Shown here: positions 54,271 through 64,000 of the stretch, piece after piece | Numbering within the stretch: position 1 is the first letter of the stretch | How the letters are laid out: the number at the start of each line of letters is the position of its first letter | NCBI GenBank assembly: GCA_003116875.1 | Contig: BCKT01000004.1 | Location: 1,794,891-1,858,890, forward strand | DNA from: Takashimella koratensis | Lineage: Eukaryota; Basidiomycota; Tremellomycetes; Trichosporonales; Tetragoniomycetaceae | Length of the DNA stretch: 64,000 nt | Direction of reading: 5' to 3' | The notes under the pieces: model-generated | The model's input: the letters and a program-made list of their open reading frames with translations, nothing else | Database searches by the model: none | What the model was told of the DNA's origin: nothing | Program-made: the position numbers and the translations under genes

Positions 54271-55206
54271 ATGAGCAACGAACAAGCTCCGTCCGACGGA
54301 GAGGACTGCAAGGGTTGGAGGCAGAGGAACAGAAAGTTTGCCGCTTCTCTTCTTCCACCCTCCGACGTCAATGGAGCTCATGGTTCCGCAGCGACAACTT
54401 CCACTTTTCTGGAAAGCTCTCTCATCCCCCTTCTCGACGACACCTACCTGCTATTGCTGAAGGGGGCTGAAGACGATGTTCGACAGCTTGAAACCTCGCT
54501 CTCGATATTCAGGGACAAATACGACACCTGCAAGAAGTCGTGGCAGTCCTTGGAGGGCGAACTCAGGGACCCACTCCAGCCCCTTTTCACAGTCACTGCT
54601 GTCATGAAGAAGCCCCCAACACTGGAATCCGCGTGGACGACTCTGTCCAAATACTGGTCCGGGCGAAACAGCACGGGAGGATCCAAAGACGAAATGCTTT
54701 GGGGACACAAGAGGGGTGCCAACCGGTGCATGGCAGCTTTGAAATACTTTCACGACGAACTTTGCAACACCCAAGCCCTGACAGCAGTCGCCCAACGTTC
54801 GATCACTGTCGGGTCCCACCACATCCGCAACAATCAAAGAAGTGTCCGATCACCGATCACCGGAGCTCGCAAGAAAGAGGAAGTATACTCACCTACGAGT
54901 TCCGCACAACACTCAGCCTCTCAGTCACCCACGTCCTCCGACCTGGAGTCAATTTGGGATCCGTCAGGCTCAGTGAACCTCCACACCCCGACCGAGCTCA
55001 GCCGCACGCCCTCAGACATCAGCCTTGAGGACATTGCAGCAACCCCCATGACGAGCGTTTCCTACTCTTCGCTCTTCGAAAAACTTCGCGACGAACGCCC
55101 TCCCGACTTGTCGAAAATGACTCGACCAGCCTCGCACCGTCGTTCAGCAAGCTCCGGTGCCCGATCAAAGCACCCTCGAGCCGTCTGTTCAGAGAGAAGC
55201 CTCTAG
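54271..55206 (+). CDS. Unknown protein with helical core, 3' end uncertain
   Basis: The frame encodes 311 residues from MSNEQAPSDGEDCKGW. An open frame extends upstream to 54070, but that part looks like translated leader. The core is helical (LESSLIPLLDDTYLLLLKGA, DDVRQLETSLSIFRDKYDTC, WQSLEGELRDPLQPLF) and is followed by a Ser/Thr/Pro-rich tail. Near 55060-55200 a second frame also reads protein-like and continues past the stop at 55206 (PLGSPNIPNDTSSPSATT ... DHDEWMQEQLW). The true C-terminus may therefore lie in that frame through an unseen intron or a frameshift. No known family is recognised. Confidence 0.45.
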   Translation: MSNEQAPSDGEDCKGWRQRNRKFAASLLPPSDVNGAHGSAATTSTFLESSLIPLLDDTYLLLLKGAEDDVRQLETSLSIFRDKYDTCKKSWQSLEGELRDPLQPLFTVTAVMKKPPTLESAWTTLSKYWSGRNSTGGSKDEMLWGHKRGANRCMAALKYFHDELCNTQALTAVAQRSITVGSHHIRNNQRSVRSPITGARKKEEVYSPTSSAQHSASQSPTSSDLESIWDPSGSVNLHTPTELSRTPSDISLEDIAATPMTSVSYSSLFEKLRDERPPDLSKMTRPASHRRSASSGARSKHPRAVCSERSL

Positions 55207-55834
55207 GGTCGCCCAACATTCCGAACGACACTAGTTCTCCGTCAGCCACCACCTCTGGAACCATTGGTACTTCCAGCATTGTGCAAGATGTTCAGACATC
55301 AATTTCTCCTATGACTATCGACGACGAAACTTTCGAACCTACTTCTACCTCCCAGACAGAGGACAATGGCCCAGGAGATCACGACGAGTGGATGCAGGAA
55401 CAGTTGTGGTAGAAACGCTCGTGGGAGGAAAGGGAGATAGGAGGGAGCTTCTTCGTTGGCGGATCCGACTCGCCGGTATCGCCTCTCTGCTTACAAGAGT
55501 CCCTTCGAAAGACGTCAAGGACAGACCAAAACGACATTTCAATGCTTTCCATGACGGTCCTCGAATGCAGCAGACCCATTCCGAAGACAACCCTTCTGCC
55601 ATCACCCGAGCAATGGCCACACTCTTAAAGACGAACGAGATGAACTCATGCGAACCCTCGACGCCTTCACGAACATCACCCGGACCCCAAGAGCCTGAAT
55701 CGACAATAACTTCGCTGGGTTTGCAAGAGTTTACGATTTACTCACGTGCCCTGGACGACCCTGTGGATTACGCTTACAAATGGATACAAGATGGACCAGG
55801 AGGATGGGAAGGGAATGATGAGAGAAGACTGTGA
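55207..55834 (+). pseudogene. Continuation of the 54271 gene in shifting frames
   Basis: Three stretches in different frames look like protein. One, open from about 55035, ends DHDEWMQEQLW at a TAG near 55410. After that TAG the same frame resumes with SWEEREIGGSFFVGGSDSPV. A third frame (start 55388) ends DYAYKWIQDGPGGWEGN at 55834, and a short overlapping frame holds LKDERDELMRTLDAF. No splice pair joins them cleanly. The simplest reading is a gene with frameshift and nonsense changes; a multi-intron gene that I could not resolve is the alternative. Confidence 0.3.
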
Positions 55835-56157
55835 TCGATGGGATGAGACGATGGTTGTCAGGGCTTGGAAGTAGCAAGAGACGATGCTGAGAGGTTTGGG
55901 GTATTGTAGCTGTTGTTCGTTTCGTGTTCGCAATCGGAAGCTTCTCCCTCCGTTGCTTTCTTTCCCAACATCTCTTTCTCTATCCCCCCTCCCCCCTTCC
56001 CCTTCCAAATCCGATGGGAAGGAAAAACGTAGTACCTGTCATTCTGTTCAAGAACCTCCGCCCAGTTCTCCGCTGTGAGGTTGTAGATATTGCACTCTGA
56101 CCCCCTCCTTAGACCCCCTCCTCACACGTACATTACATACATACAACGTCGCTGTCC

Positions 56158-57356
56158 TCATTGCGCAAAGCAGCGAAGAATCTCCTCCAACAGTTCCTCT
56201 GGCTTCTCTTCTGCGATATAATGGCCACAATCGAGAGAACTCCCATCAACCTCCACCGTCTGCTTACAATATCCCTTCCAAACCTCCACGGGGTTCTCAA
56301 AATTGTTCATCATTCCCTTCCGGCCCCAATACACATGGAGTTTGTTGATACCCAGCTTATTCCCAGCTTCCAAGTCCTTTCGGTCATGTTGCAGATCGAT
56401 ACTCGCTGCAGCTCGGTAATCCTCGCAGGACTGGGGACAGTCAGTTCTGCGAGGACAAACTTCGGCTTACCGCATGGATTGCGTCTGGTTTATATGCAGC
56501 GGCCTTGTACAACTCAATGTCGGAATCAAACCAGATGACGTTTTGATGCGACTTGCGTCCACCTAGCATCTGCCAAAATCGGTCCGTGTCTGCTGAAATC
56601 ACGTTTTCCTGAAAACAGTCAGGTCATTTCGCTCGCAGGAGAGGAAAACATACTGGTCCAGGAGCGGGTTGAATCAGGAAGAACCAATGCCAGTAACCTT
56701 CCGCCTAATCGAGTCAGCATTTCCATAGGCACCCTTCGAACAAGGTTTGACTCACAAATTGCATATTGGTGTGGTCATAGAGGTAGAGAGTGGGCAAAAT
56801 GTCCAGCACCATCAACTGCTCCACCGATGCCGGATAGTCCAGGGCGAGTCGATGCGCAACACGCGCGCCGCGATCATGGCTGACAATCTTGAACTTGTCG
56901 AATCCGAAATGTTTCCTTGAGTTATGATGAGTATGGGGCATGTCGAGTGATAGCTATAGGGGTGGCTTACATCACCTGCACTTGATCCGCGGCCATCTCG
57001 CGTTTACTGTACTCGACGTGGGAGTCGCTTCCTGGTGGTTTGGATGACTCTCCATACCCTATGACAGATCAGCACTTCCGTCCATCCTACTTGAAGAATC
57101 ATTGCTCTCACCTCGCAAGTCGGAAGCGACCACCGTGAAGTGGAGGCTCAGCCTGCCTGCGATCTTGTGCCAGATACTAGAAAGCGTCAGGGCTTGCAAG
57201 CTTGTGTACTCACTGCGCAGTTTGGGGATATCCGTGGAGAAGGAGTAGAGGAGGCCCCGTGCCTGACTTGCGACAAGCGATCGACAAGTCCCCAACCACC
57301 TCACTGTGCACCGTGACCTGATGTCTCTCAAAGGTATCAAAGTCTGGATTGCTCAT
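56158..57356 (-). CDS. Alpha/beta hydrolase of the haloacetate dehalogenase/epoxide hydrolase group
   Basis: Seven exons (57356-57214, 57176-57112, 57058-56971, 56915-56756, 56704-56654, 56608-56471, 56430-56158) keep frame and give 305 residues, the size of fluoroacetate dehalogenases. The oxyanion motif is LLLLHGYPQT. The nucleophile Asp sits in VSHDRGARVAHRLALDYP, with the paired arginines typical of carboxylate binding. The halide-pocket His-Trp is in GYWHWFFLIQPAPGP. The catalytic His is in LDCGHYIAEEKPEE. Such enzymes hydrolyse C-halogen or epoxide bonds of small acids; the real substrate is unknown. Downstream neighbours are an acid permease and a local regulator, which supports a catabolic role. 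There is no signal peptide, so it is cytosolic. Confidence 0.88.
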
Positions 57357-57868
57357 CCTGGTTCAAACGTGGATGCGCAGGAAACACGACGCGGATGACC
57401 GATGTCGGTCGAAACGAGTAAGCGGAGAGTTTACGTCATGTTTATTTTAGGCGATCGCATAAGACCGGTGGCTCTCGAGCCCACCTATGGTAAGAATAGA
57501 CTTGGAAATGGGCACGCTCGGATCGAAGCCTCGCAGCGGAAGGCTGGCAGGAAATATGCTCCGTGGGTCAATGATACGTATACCTCTCGCCCGAGCCCAG
57601 CCGTGCAGCGGTACGCATTCAGCTCTTTCCGCTCTGGTGTGTGGCGGCTATCACTCGTGGGGCGATTCTCTTGTTCATGAAACCCTTAGCTTTCGCAATT
57701 CATGCTCAGCTGTATAGTGGACAACGTATGGATGCGGACAGAATGACGACAACTTTAATGGTTTGGCACGACTGTAGTGAGTTCAAAACGATTCTGGGAA
57801 GACCTTTTGTGGACAATATTTTTGGAGAGGCTTCTAGGTAGAGAGCATGTTGGTTTCCCGGCTGCAGC
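57357..57868. other. Spacer between the hydrolase promoter and the permease 3' end
   Basis: The 512 bp lie between two minus-strand genes and should hold the hydrolase promoter. No gene is supported; short frames show no similarity to families. Confidence 0.4.
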
Positions 57869-59702
57869 TCAGAGGAAGTAGAGGAAGTGGGGGTTCTTGT
57901 CACCGAGCTCAGGCTGGTTAGGTGCTCCTGCCTCGATCTGAGCACGCTTCTTGTCGTTGTCGCGTTTACAGATCCAAATCTGCAACAGACGTCAGCTGCT
58001 GTTCATCTTCATAAGTAAAAGAGACTCACGAGGAGAGACGTTCCCAGCATGGACATGAGAGTCATTCCAATGTCGAACCAAAGGCCCTTGAAGTAGCGAG
58101 GCGCAGACTGGGTAGTGAAGACGAAACCGACAGTGGCACCGGACGAGTCTGGGATCGTCAGCATAGGCTATGTCCATGCCTGGTTCTAGACTCACTGCCG
58201 ATAAGTTGGATGAAGCCCATGACAAGAGCGCGCTTGTAGTGAGGGGCCATGTTCAAACCAGCCCAAAGAACGTTCTGAGGAAGGAGAAAAATTAGCGCTG
58301 ACATAAATGGGTGAGAGAGAAATGCTTCGCTCGACTCACCATGCCGGTCGGGATGTAAAGACCCGCAGCAGCGAGGAACACGGCAAAATAGCGAACGCCG
58401 TTGTTCTCCACCGTGGCGAGAATGATGTACCCGATGAGATTGCAGGTGAGACCGCCCAAGATGAAGACACCACGCTGCTTGTACTTGTCCGAGAGCCAAG
58501 CGCAGATCATGAAGCTCGTTGCGGCGATCACGTACACGGGGACAGTGAGGAGCTGCGAGGTGGTTGTGGATGTGAAACCGAGGCCGGCAACAATCTTGGG
58601 CATGAAGGTAGTCAGGGAGTAAAGGGTGCAGTCGATACCGTAGTGCGAGGCTGCCCAGATATACGTGCGGTAATCCTTTGCAGCAGCGGCGAGGCTGGCC
58701 CAGGCAAAGTGCTCGTCCTCGTCGTAGATGTGCTTGTTGCGCGCCTGACGAGCAGCGAAGAGCTCGCGCTCAGTCTTGTTGAGGAACTTGGCGTCACGGA
58801 CATTGTTTGGCAGCCAGATAGCGACCATGGGCACGAGGCAGATGGAGATAAGGCCCTCGACGAGGTAAAGCCACTGCCAGCCGTGCATGCCTGCAGCGTT
58901 GATCTGCGAGAGACCGTAGGCGAGGAGACCACCTGTCACGCATGTCAGCATGACTCAGGCAATTAGGGACGGCAATATTCTAGAGGAGAGCGCAGGTTAA
59001 ACTCACCGAAAGCGCCAGAAAGAGCCGAGCCCAAGAAGATAAGGGATGCTCGCTGCATAACCTCGTCACGACCGTAAGTCATTGTAAGGTAAAGAGTAGC
59101 AGACGCTATAGACAAGTCAGTTTCATTGCGCCCTCCCAGCTCCGGCAAGCTCACGGATCATTCCGCTCTCTACCATGCCTAAAAGAACTCGCACGGCGAT
59201 GAGCTGGTCGTAGTTCTTGATGAAAGCGCCGCCGATGGTCAGGATGGACCAGCAAAAGGTTGTGACAGTCACTAAAGGGTTGGAATTAGTTTCCCGTTTG
59301 CTGCTGTTCCAAAGGACGTTACAGCTTACAGAGGATCTTCGGGGTGATGATCTTCAAGAGAGTGGTGTAGACGGGCTCGAAGACGACGTAGGTCGCGTAG
59401 ACGACACTGGTCGCTGCGCCGAACTGGTTACCGACGAGGCCAAGGTCGGTGGAGAAGCCCCTGAAAGGTCAGCTTTCGATCGCTGATAAGGTTACCTACG
59501 TCAAGTTGGCGTTACCAATGTTGGCCCTGTCGAGGAAAGAGAAGGCGTAGAGCAGGGAGAACATGGTGATCAAGTTACGGTCGATCTTCCTGAGCAGCTT
59601 TTGCTCCGCCTTGACATCGATCACCTCGTCGGCGTGCTCGTGCTCTTCCACGGGCTTGACGGAGAACGTGGCCTCCTCCTTGGACAACAGATCGGTTGAC
59701 AT
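57869..59702 (-). CDS. MFS permease, anion:cation symporter (Dal5/Tna1-like) family
   Basis: Eight exons (59702-59500, 59460-59330, 59271-59155, 59105-59007, 58932-58340, 58274-58196, 58148-58030, 57979-57869) keep frame and give 483 residues with about 12 membrane helices. Family hallmarks are LLRKIDRNLITMFSLLYAF-SFLDRANIGNANL in helix 1, the GFSTDLGLVGNQFGAATSVV loop, RVLLGMVESGMIP, LTMTYGRDEVMQRA, and the central loop KTERELFAARQARNK. The N-terminal 50 residues are cytosolic and acidic. Relatives import organic acids such as allantoate, nicotinate or other carboxylates with H+. It shares a 433 bp promoter with the Zn2Cys6 regulator and precedes the hydrolase, so it likely imports the hydrolase substrate. 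Confidence 0.92.
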
Positions 59703-60135
59703 GCTGGGTGACGGTTGGGTGAGCTAGGGGCGATGACGAGGAGGGGAGGGGTGAATCGTTAGATGACTCGGCCCACAGGTTAGCTTTAAACCCTCAGCTA
59801 GACGTGTGGGCAAAGGCGATGGCATGGCGATGGCCGAAACCCGTGTATTGGTGGAGGGGTGTCAAGTCGAGTTTAGCAACCACCCAACATCCCGATCTGA
59901 CTAGGCGTTGTTGCTGGATTCAGGGACAGGGCTTGAGGTAGGAGCCACCCGAGGTGGCCCCCGACCCCCCACTCTTGGCGATAAGAATAGACCCGCCAAC
60001 ACGGAGAAAAGGGAGAGATAAGGCCACCCCCCTTCCTTCCCCACCCTCCCTGTGTCTGATGTGTCTCCCAATCATTGACTGCATTTGACACCGCTCAACG
60101 CTCAACCTCACACATCGTTCCATACTCTCGCAGGC
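59703..60135. promoter_or_regulatory. Bidirectional promoter of the permease and the Zn2Cys6 regulator
   Basis: This 433 bp spacer lies between divergent start codons. Zn2Cys6 factors bind CGG triplets in pairs. A near-palindrome CCACCCGAGGTGG lies at about 59946-59958 and CCGAAACCCG near 59837. The part upstream of 60136 is CT-rich. A very similar CCACCCGAGG word recurs at about 63915 near the dioxygenase start (see findings). Confidence 0.5.
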
Positions 60136-62351
60136 ATGTTCGAGACTGTCCGACCCGAGCATCCCGAGACGACTCGGTCGGTCAAGCGGAGGAAGACCAC
60201 CCGAGCGTGCGACTATTGCCGAGCGCATCGAATTAGGTAAGCCAGGTGAACACCGAGCATCCGAGAACACAAAAGAGGTCAAGGAGGACTTTCGCCTGAC
60301 ACACGCAGGTGCGAGTACCTCTCGCCTGATGGGGTATGCAAGCATTGCCGAGACTATGGGTTTGTGTGTGAACAGGTTGCGCCTGCGCCCAAGGTGAGTG
60401 TGTAGCCCTGGGACACGGTTGACGGCAGGATGACCGGCCGAGAAAGGCTGGGACGGGGCGATCCGAGTCCGCGGAAGATGTGGATAGCTCGCAAGGTCTT
60501 GAGCCTGGGTACCTAGGTGTGTCGCAGCAGACTTCCACCGGCTAAACCAACAGGTCCATCCAGTTTGTCATGCCTGATCACGGAACACCTGGGGGCCAAG
60601 GGCGAGCCCGCCCTCGCAGACATTGATGCAAAGCACGACCAGTATCGCGTGACAATTGGAGATCGTGGAGAGCAGGTGCTCCTCCTTGGTCGCGATGTGG
60701 GGGGAGAGACCCCAGACGATGAGTACTATGGGACGCAGAGAACGGGTACGCCTCGAAGGCAGTCGCAATTGGCGCTGTCCGTTGGCGCGGAGTCTCTCAT
60801 GGACGATCGTGAGCTCTTAGCGACTGGACGTAGACTAACCTCTAGTGCTCAAGACTTGTCGCAAGCGGATCATCCCCCTATTTCCTGTAGTCTCCATCAG
60901 CGAAAGGTGAGTCTGAGTGTTGTACAGCCTTGTTGATCGACGACCAGTTTTATCAATTTAGTTTGGGACGTCGAATCGAGCGATCTATTTGGGCCCATCA
61001 CGTACGAATCAACTCCTCCGACTCCATTACCGCGTATAATCAAGCTGGTCTTATGCGCGATCCCTGCACTCTCTCGCCGTGTTCCTGCAAGTATACGAAG
61101 TTCCGTTCTGGCAAGCTTGCACCACCGACTCGAGTCACCAGAATGCGCCGCACTGCTCAACACTAGCAGCTTGTCGAGTATCCAACTCTTACTGATGCTC
61201 AGCCTCTCGACGGAGCTACAGGCCCGGGACGCATACCAAGCTCAGAGTCTGAGGTGGTTGCGAACCGGGACGGCGATTCGAATGGCGTTTGAGATTGTGA
61301 GCGGGCGTTTTGTGACTTGGGCTGATTGGATAGGCTCTTCATCGGGATTTGACATCGCGGATGATCCCTGTTGGCCAGCTTCGACGACGGCAACGAGTAT
61401 GGGGCGGGTGCTTGATCGTTGATAGATGGTGAGTACGTCTATACTGGTCCTTGCTCATAGTCAGGATGTCTATAGGGTACGGACAACCGCTCAGTATCCA
61501 GGTAGAGGACTGCGACGCACCTCTGCCCAATTGGTTTCCAGACCACATGCGGCCTAACGCAATCTCCCCTACACCTTGTTTCCGATTCCATCACGCTCTC
61601 ACCCAACTAAGCCTGCTCATGGGCCGAGTCTGTAAGTCAACTTTCTAAATTAATACTAACTGTGCCAGACCGTTTGACGAGTTCACCCTCTGGGCTGAGA
61701 CGGGCGGAAGATTCGTCTCTCTACGTGCTACAAAATGATCTCGATGTGTGGCATCAAAACCTTCCTGCCAAATGGCCGTATTATGGCCCGTTTGACGTTC
61801 CCGAAGCCGACGAAGTGTTGAATCTCTTGTCTACTTGCGTGGAGGTAAGCAAGACCAGTGGATATGGCTGACGAGGTAGTTCTCCTTTATCAAGGCGTTC
61901 ATGTGGTCTCAAACACCAATCCAAACGACAATAACGTACCGTCCCAGTGCATCCCGGATCGACTCGTTGACTAAACGCGCGGCACGAGGGATACAGTGGG
62001 CAGCGGGGAACGGCGAGTTCTACTTTGATACGTGGTACAAGCTCAACTATGCGCTTAGTGAGTGATTCAAGAGTAGTCACACTTTAGAGCTAACCCATGT
62101 GTGCAGTGTGTTGTGCGTTCTTACAGTTTAGGGCGTACGAAAGTAGAGGACTCACAGAGGCTTTGCGGTCTCTTGATACCGCAGTGGACATCTTCCGTCT
62201 GTGGGCGAACGCGAGAGTAGACGATGTTTCTGGAGAGAGATCACATCGAGAGAAATTGGCACAGTACGTGATGATGCTGCGGGTGGCTGCGACAGGGGAC
62301 GGGCCGCTGCACGGAGACTTGAGAGAAGTCCCCTTGCCTTCACCACTCTGA
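60136..62351 (+). CDS. Fungal Zn2Cys6 transcription factor
   Basis: Exons are 60136-60236, 60309-60393, 60429-60516, 60554-60906, one beginning at about 60955 and ending 61296, then 61334-61428, 61465-61631, 61669-61844, 61880-62057 and 62107-62351. The binuclear zinc cluster spans about residues 24-53: CDYC, then C at +7, C-K-H-C and a final C (CX2CX6CX8CX2CX6C), preceded by the basic SVKRRKTTRA. The middle-homology domain is clear: LVLCAIPALSRRVPAS, LSSIQLLLMLSLSTEL, WLRTGTAIRMAFEIALHRDL, DRWMSIGYGQPL and CDAPLPNWF. Frames of exon 4 and exon 5 do not join by a convincing splice at 60907-60960. An unseen short exon, a frameshift or a sequence error is possible there. It probably controls the adjacent permease and enzymes. 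Confidence 0.83.
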
Positions 62352-62416
62352 CACTTTGAGCTTGGCATGTATCCCCCAGTCACAGCTATACATGCATTTC
62401 TCATATCGATACAAGC

Positions 62417-63739
62417 TTACAACGGGAGGAGAACCTTGACACCCTGGTACATCTCCTCAGTGTACTTGATACCGTTTACAATCGAAATCTTACGCCTCGG
62501 GGCTGTCACTTCTGGAACATTTGCGATCTGAGATTCACGCCACTCCTTAGTCGTCGGAATCTGAGCAAGTTTAGTTTCAGTACCACACCGATGATGCTCG
62601 ACTTGTGACTAGACTCACGCTCATGCCGGCCTGGATACGTTTGTGGAACTCTTGGAAGACACCTTGGGAGAACTCGTAACCCTCCCTCTGGATGAGCGGG
62701 GACTCGTCGATAGGTTGAACACGAAGGTCGCCCTCGGATCCATTGAATTGGACGATGGACAATCTCTGCTCGTGTTTCTGGTCCTCGGGCGGGTCGAAGA
62801 CGCGGTGTCGGGTTGCCCGGAAGTGTCCACCAGAGACGACCTCGAGCACGTCGCCGATGTTGATCACCAGGGCACCGGGGTTGTACTTGACAAAGTGCCA
62901 CTTGTCGTCCCTGCCCCAGATCTGAAGCGCGGTGATGGGCACAGAGAAGAGCATGGTCGTGGTCCCGTAGTCGCTGAGGCTGTCAGTGGGTGCGGAGTAA
63001 AGGGGCACTCACGTGTGGCCGGGCATGCGAAGACCGTTGGAAAGCGTGCGCGCGTCGTCGTCGATGGGGTAGAAGAGGGCGTGCCTGTAGTAACCCTGCG
63101 CGACGGGTCCACCGTGAGACTGGATCTTGTCAAACAGGTAATCGTCGGGGAGTTCGAGCACTTTCGAGAAAAGAGTGAGTAGTCGACGGTTGACGGATTC
63201 GCTCAGGTAGGTGCAGAACGAGGTGATCTCGTCCATGAACGGCTTGATGCATTCAGGGACCTTGTTCTGGGCAAACTCGTCGGCGTAAAAGTTGAACTGC
63301 TCGATCCCGTCAAACTTGCCCTCCTCGCGCTGGAACCAAACGTCAGCGAGGTTTCACTTTAACTACGGCTGTCGCTCACCTTCCAGCCGGTGCGCTTCTT
63401 GAAGCCAGCAAAGAGGCCGGTTTCGGGACTCCACTTGAGCGCCTCCTTGTCCTCGTCTGAGATGTTCGAGTGGAGGTACTGGGCGAGGTCGAACTGGCGC
63501 ATGAGCTGGTCGTAATCGATCCCGTAGTTGACGAGGTAGAGGAACCCGTCGTCCTTGATTGCGCCCTTGGCTGTCTCGACGAGCTTGGCGACGACAGCCG
63601 GGTCGGGAGAGTCCAGCAGGGAGAGGTCGATGGTTCGTAGCTTGGCCCAGTCTTGCTCAGTCTTGGTGGGCTGAGGCGGGACCCACTTGGGGACAAAGGG
63701 CTTGCCCTCGGTAGAAGGGGAGACAAACGGTGCGGCCAT
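62417..63739 (-). CDS. 2-oxoglutarate/Fe(II)-dependent dioxygenase (isopenicillin-N-synthase-like)
   Basis: Four exons (63739-63380, 63329-63013, 62973-62619, 62560-62417) keep frame and give 391 residues. The N-terminal DIOX_N-like part has LRTIDLSLLDSPDPAVVAKL and KDDGFLYLVNYGID. The jelly-roll core shows the iron ligands His-x-Asp in GHTDYGTTTMLF, the distal His in SGGHFRATRHRVFDPP, and the 2-oxoglutarate-binding Arg-x-Ser in QRLSIVQF. Such enzymes hydroxylate, desaturate or cleave small molecules. The intron between exons 2 and 3 falls inside the HTD motif. The stop is 66 bp from the converging stop of the regulator. A TATATAAA box (minus strand, about 63801-63810) lies 65 bp ahead of the ATG. 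It may act in the same catabolic route as the hydrolase and permease. Confidence 0.9.
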
Positions 63740-64000
63740 GGTCAAGGGGTGTAGAGTTGAAAGGCGTGGGTGGGACTGAGCACGACAGAGGGATGTCTGC
63801 TTTATATATGTTGAGCCATGCTGACGACTGCAGTACGCTGAGAGACCCAAGGTCCCGAGTAGACTTACTGCTGCTGACCGATGTGGTCACCCATAGTGGA
63901 CCGGAGATAGCCGCCACCCGAGGACCCGAAGTGCCACCGCCCACCCATGTTGAACCCTCAAAGTGTTCACCGAGCAGACGCAACGCCGTCGAGCTAGCTT
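63740..64000 (-). promoter_or_regulatory. Dioxygenase promoter
   Basis: The region upstream of the minus-strand start contains a CATATATAAA TATA element at about 63801-63810. CACCCGAGG-type words lie at about 63915-63923 (GCCACCCGAGGACCC), similar to those in the permease/regulator promoter. The window ends here. Confidence 0.5.

Noticed and set aside
1..64000. tRNA, rRNA, CRISPR arrays and transposons
   Set aside because: Scanning by eye for tRNA A/B boxes, inverted terminal repeats, transposase or reverse-transcriptase motifs and spaced direct repeats gave no convincing hit. A dedicated tRNA or repeat search could still find something weak.

Overview
The window is nuclear DNA of a basidiomycete fungus, most likely a Tremellomycete-type yeast. 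Nearly every housekeeping gene is cut by many short introns of about 45-80 nt. These have GT donors (GTGAGT/GTAAGT), CTGAC/CTAAC branch points and nearby AG acceptors, and the spliced products match fungal protein families. All exon models were built by hand from splice signals and reading-frame arithmetic; nothing was checked against RNA or a database.

Layout. 1-6.7 kb: the 5' part of a TPR/Mlp1-like nuclear-basket coiled-coil gene (-), divergent from N-myristoyltransferase NMT1 (+), then an arginine/serine-rich protein with a C-terminal membrane anchor (-). 7.5-18 kb: an island of intronless genes of unknown function. Four share five ordered sequence blocks and form a local paralogous family; two shorter genes and one frame-broken relic look like distant members. 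18.3-22.98 kb: RRP12, ribosome export/biogenesis (+). 23.3-24.7 kb: a voltage-gated proton channel of the Hv1 type (-), with a 25-N assembly gap in one intron. 25.3-26.05 kb: spliceosomal SmE (-), divergent from homoserine kinase THR1 (+, 26.5-27.9 kb). 28.1-29.9 kb: two small unknown genes (-). 31.3-34.2 kb: a Mig1/CreA glucose-repression zinc-finger factor (-). A 3.8 kb gene-free stretch then separates it from a 2151-residue hybrid histidine kinase (+, 38.0-44.9 kb). 45.7-49.8 kb: one gene that joins a Pth11-type seven-helix receptor domain to a FucP-type sugar transporter (-). 51.0-51.9 kb: a UCH-type ubiquitin hydrolase (+). 52.5-55.8 kb: small unknown genes and a frame-broken one.

56.2-63.7 kb looks like a catabolic cluster: a haloacetate-dehalogenase/epoxide-hydrolase-like enzyme (-), an anion:cation symporter MFS permease (-), a Zn2Cys6 regulator (+) that shares the permease's promoter, and a 2-oxoglutarate/Fe(II) dioxygenase (-).

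The most novel items are the intronless paralog array, the receptor-transporter fusion, the 4-nt micro-exon in NMT1, a UCH protease lacking the usual oxyanion glutamine, and the regulator-permease-enzyme cluster.
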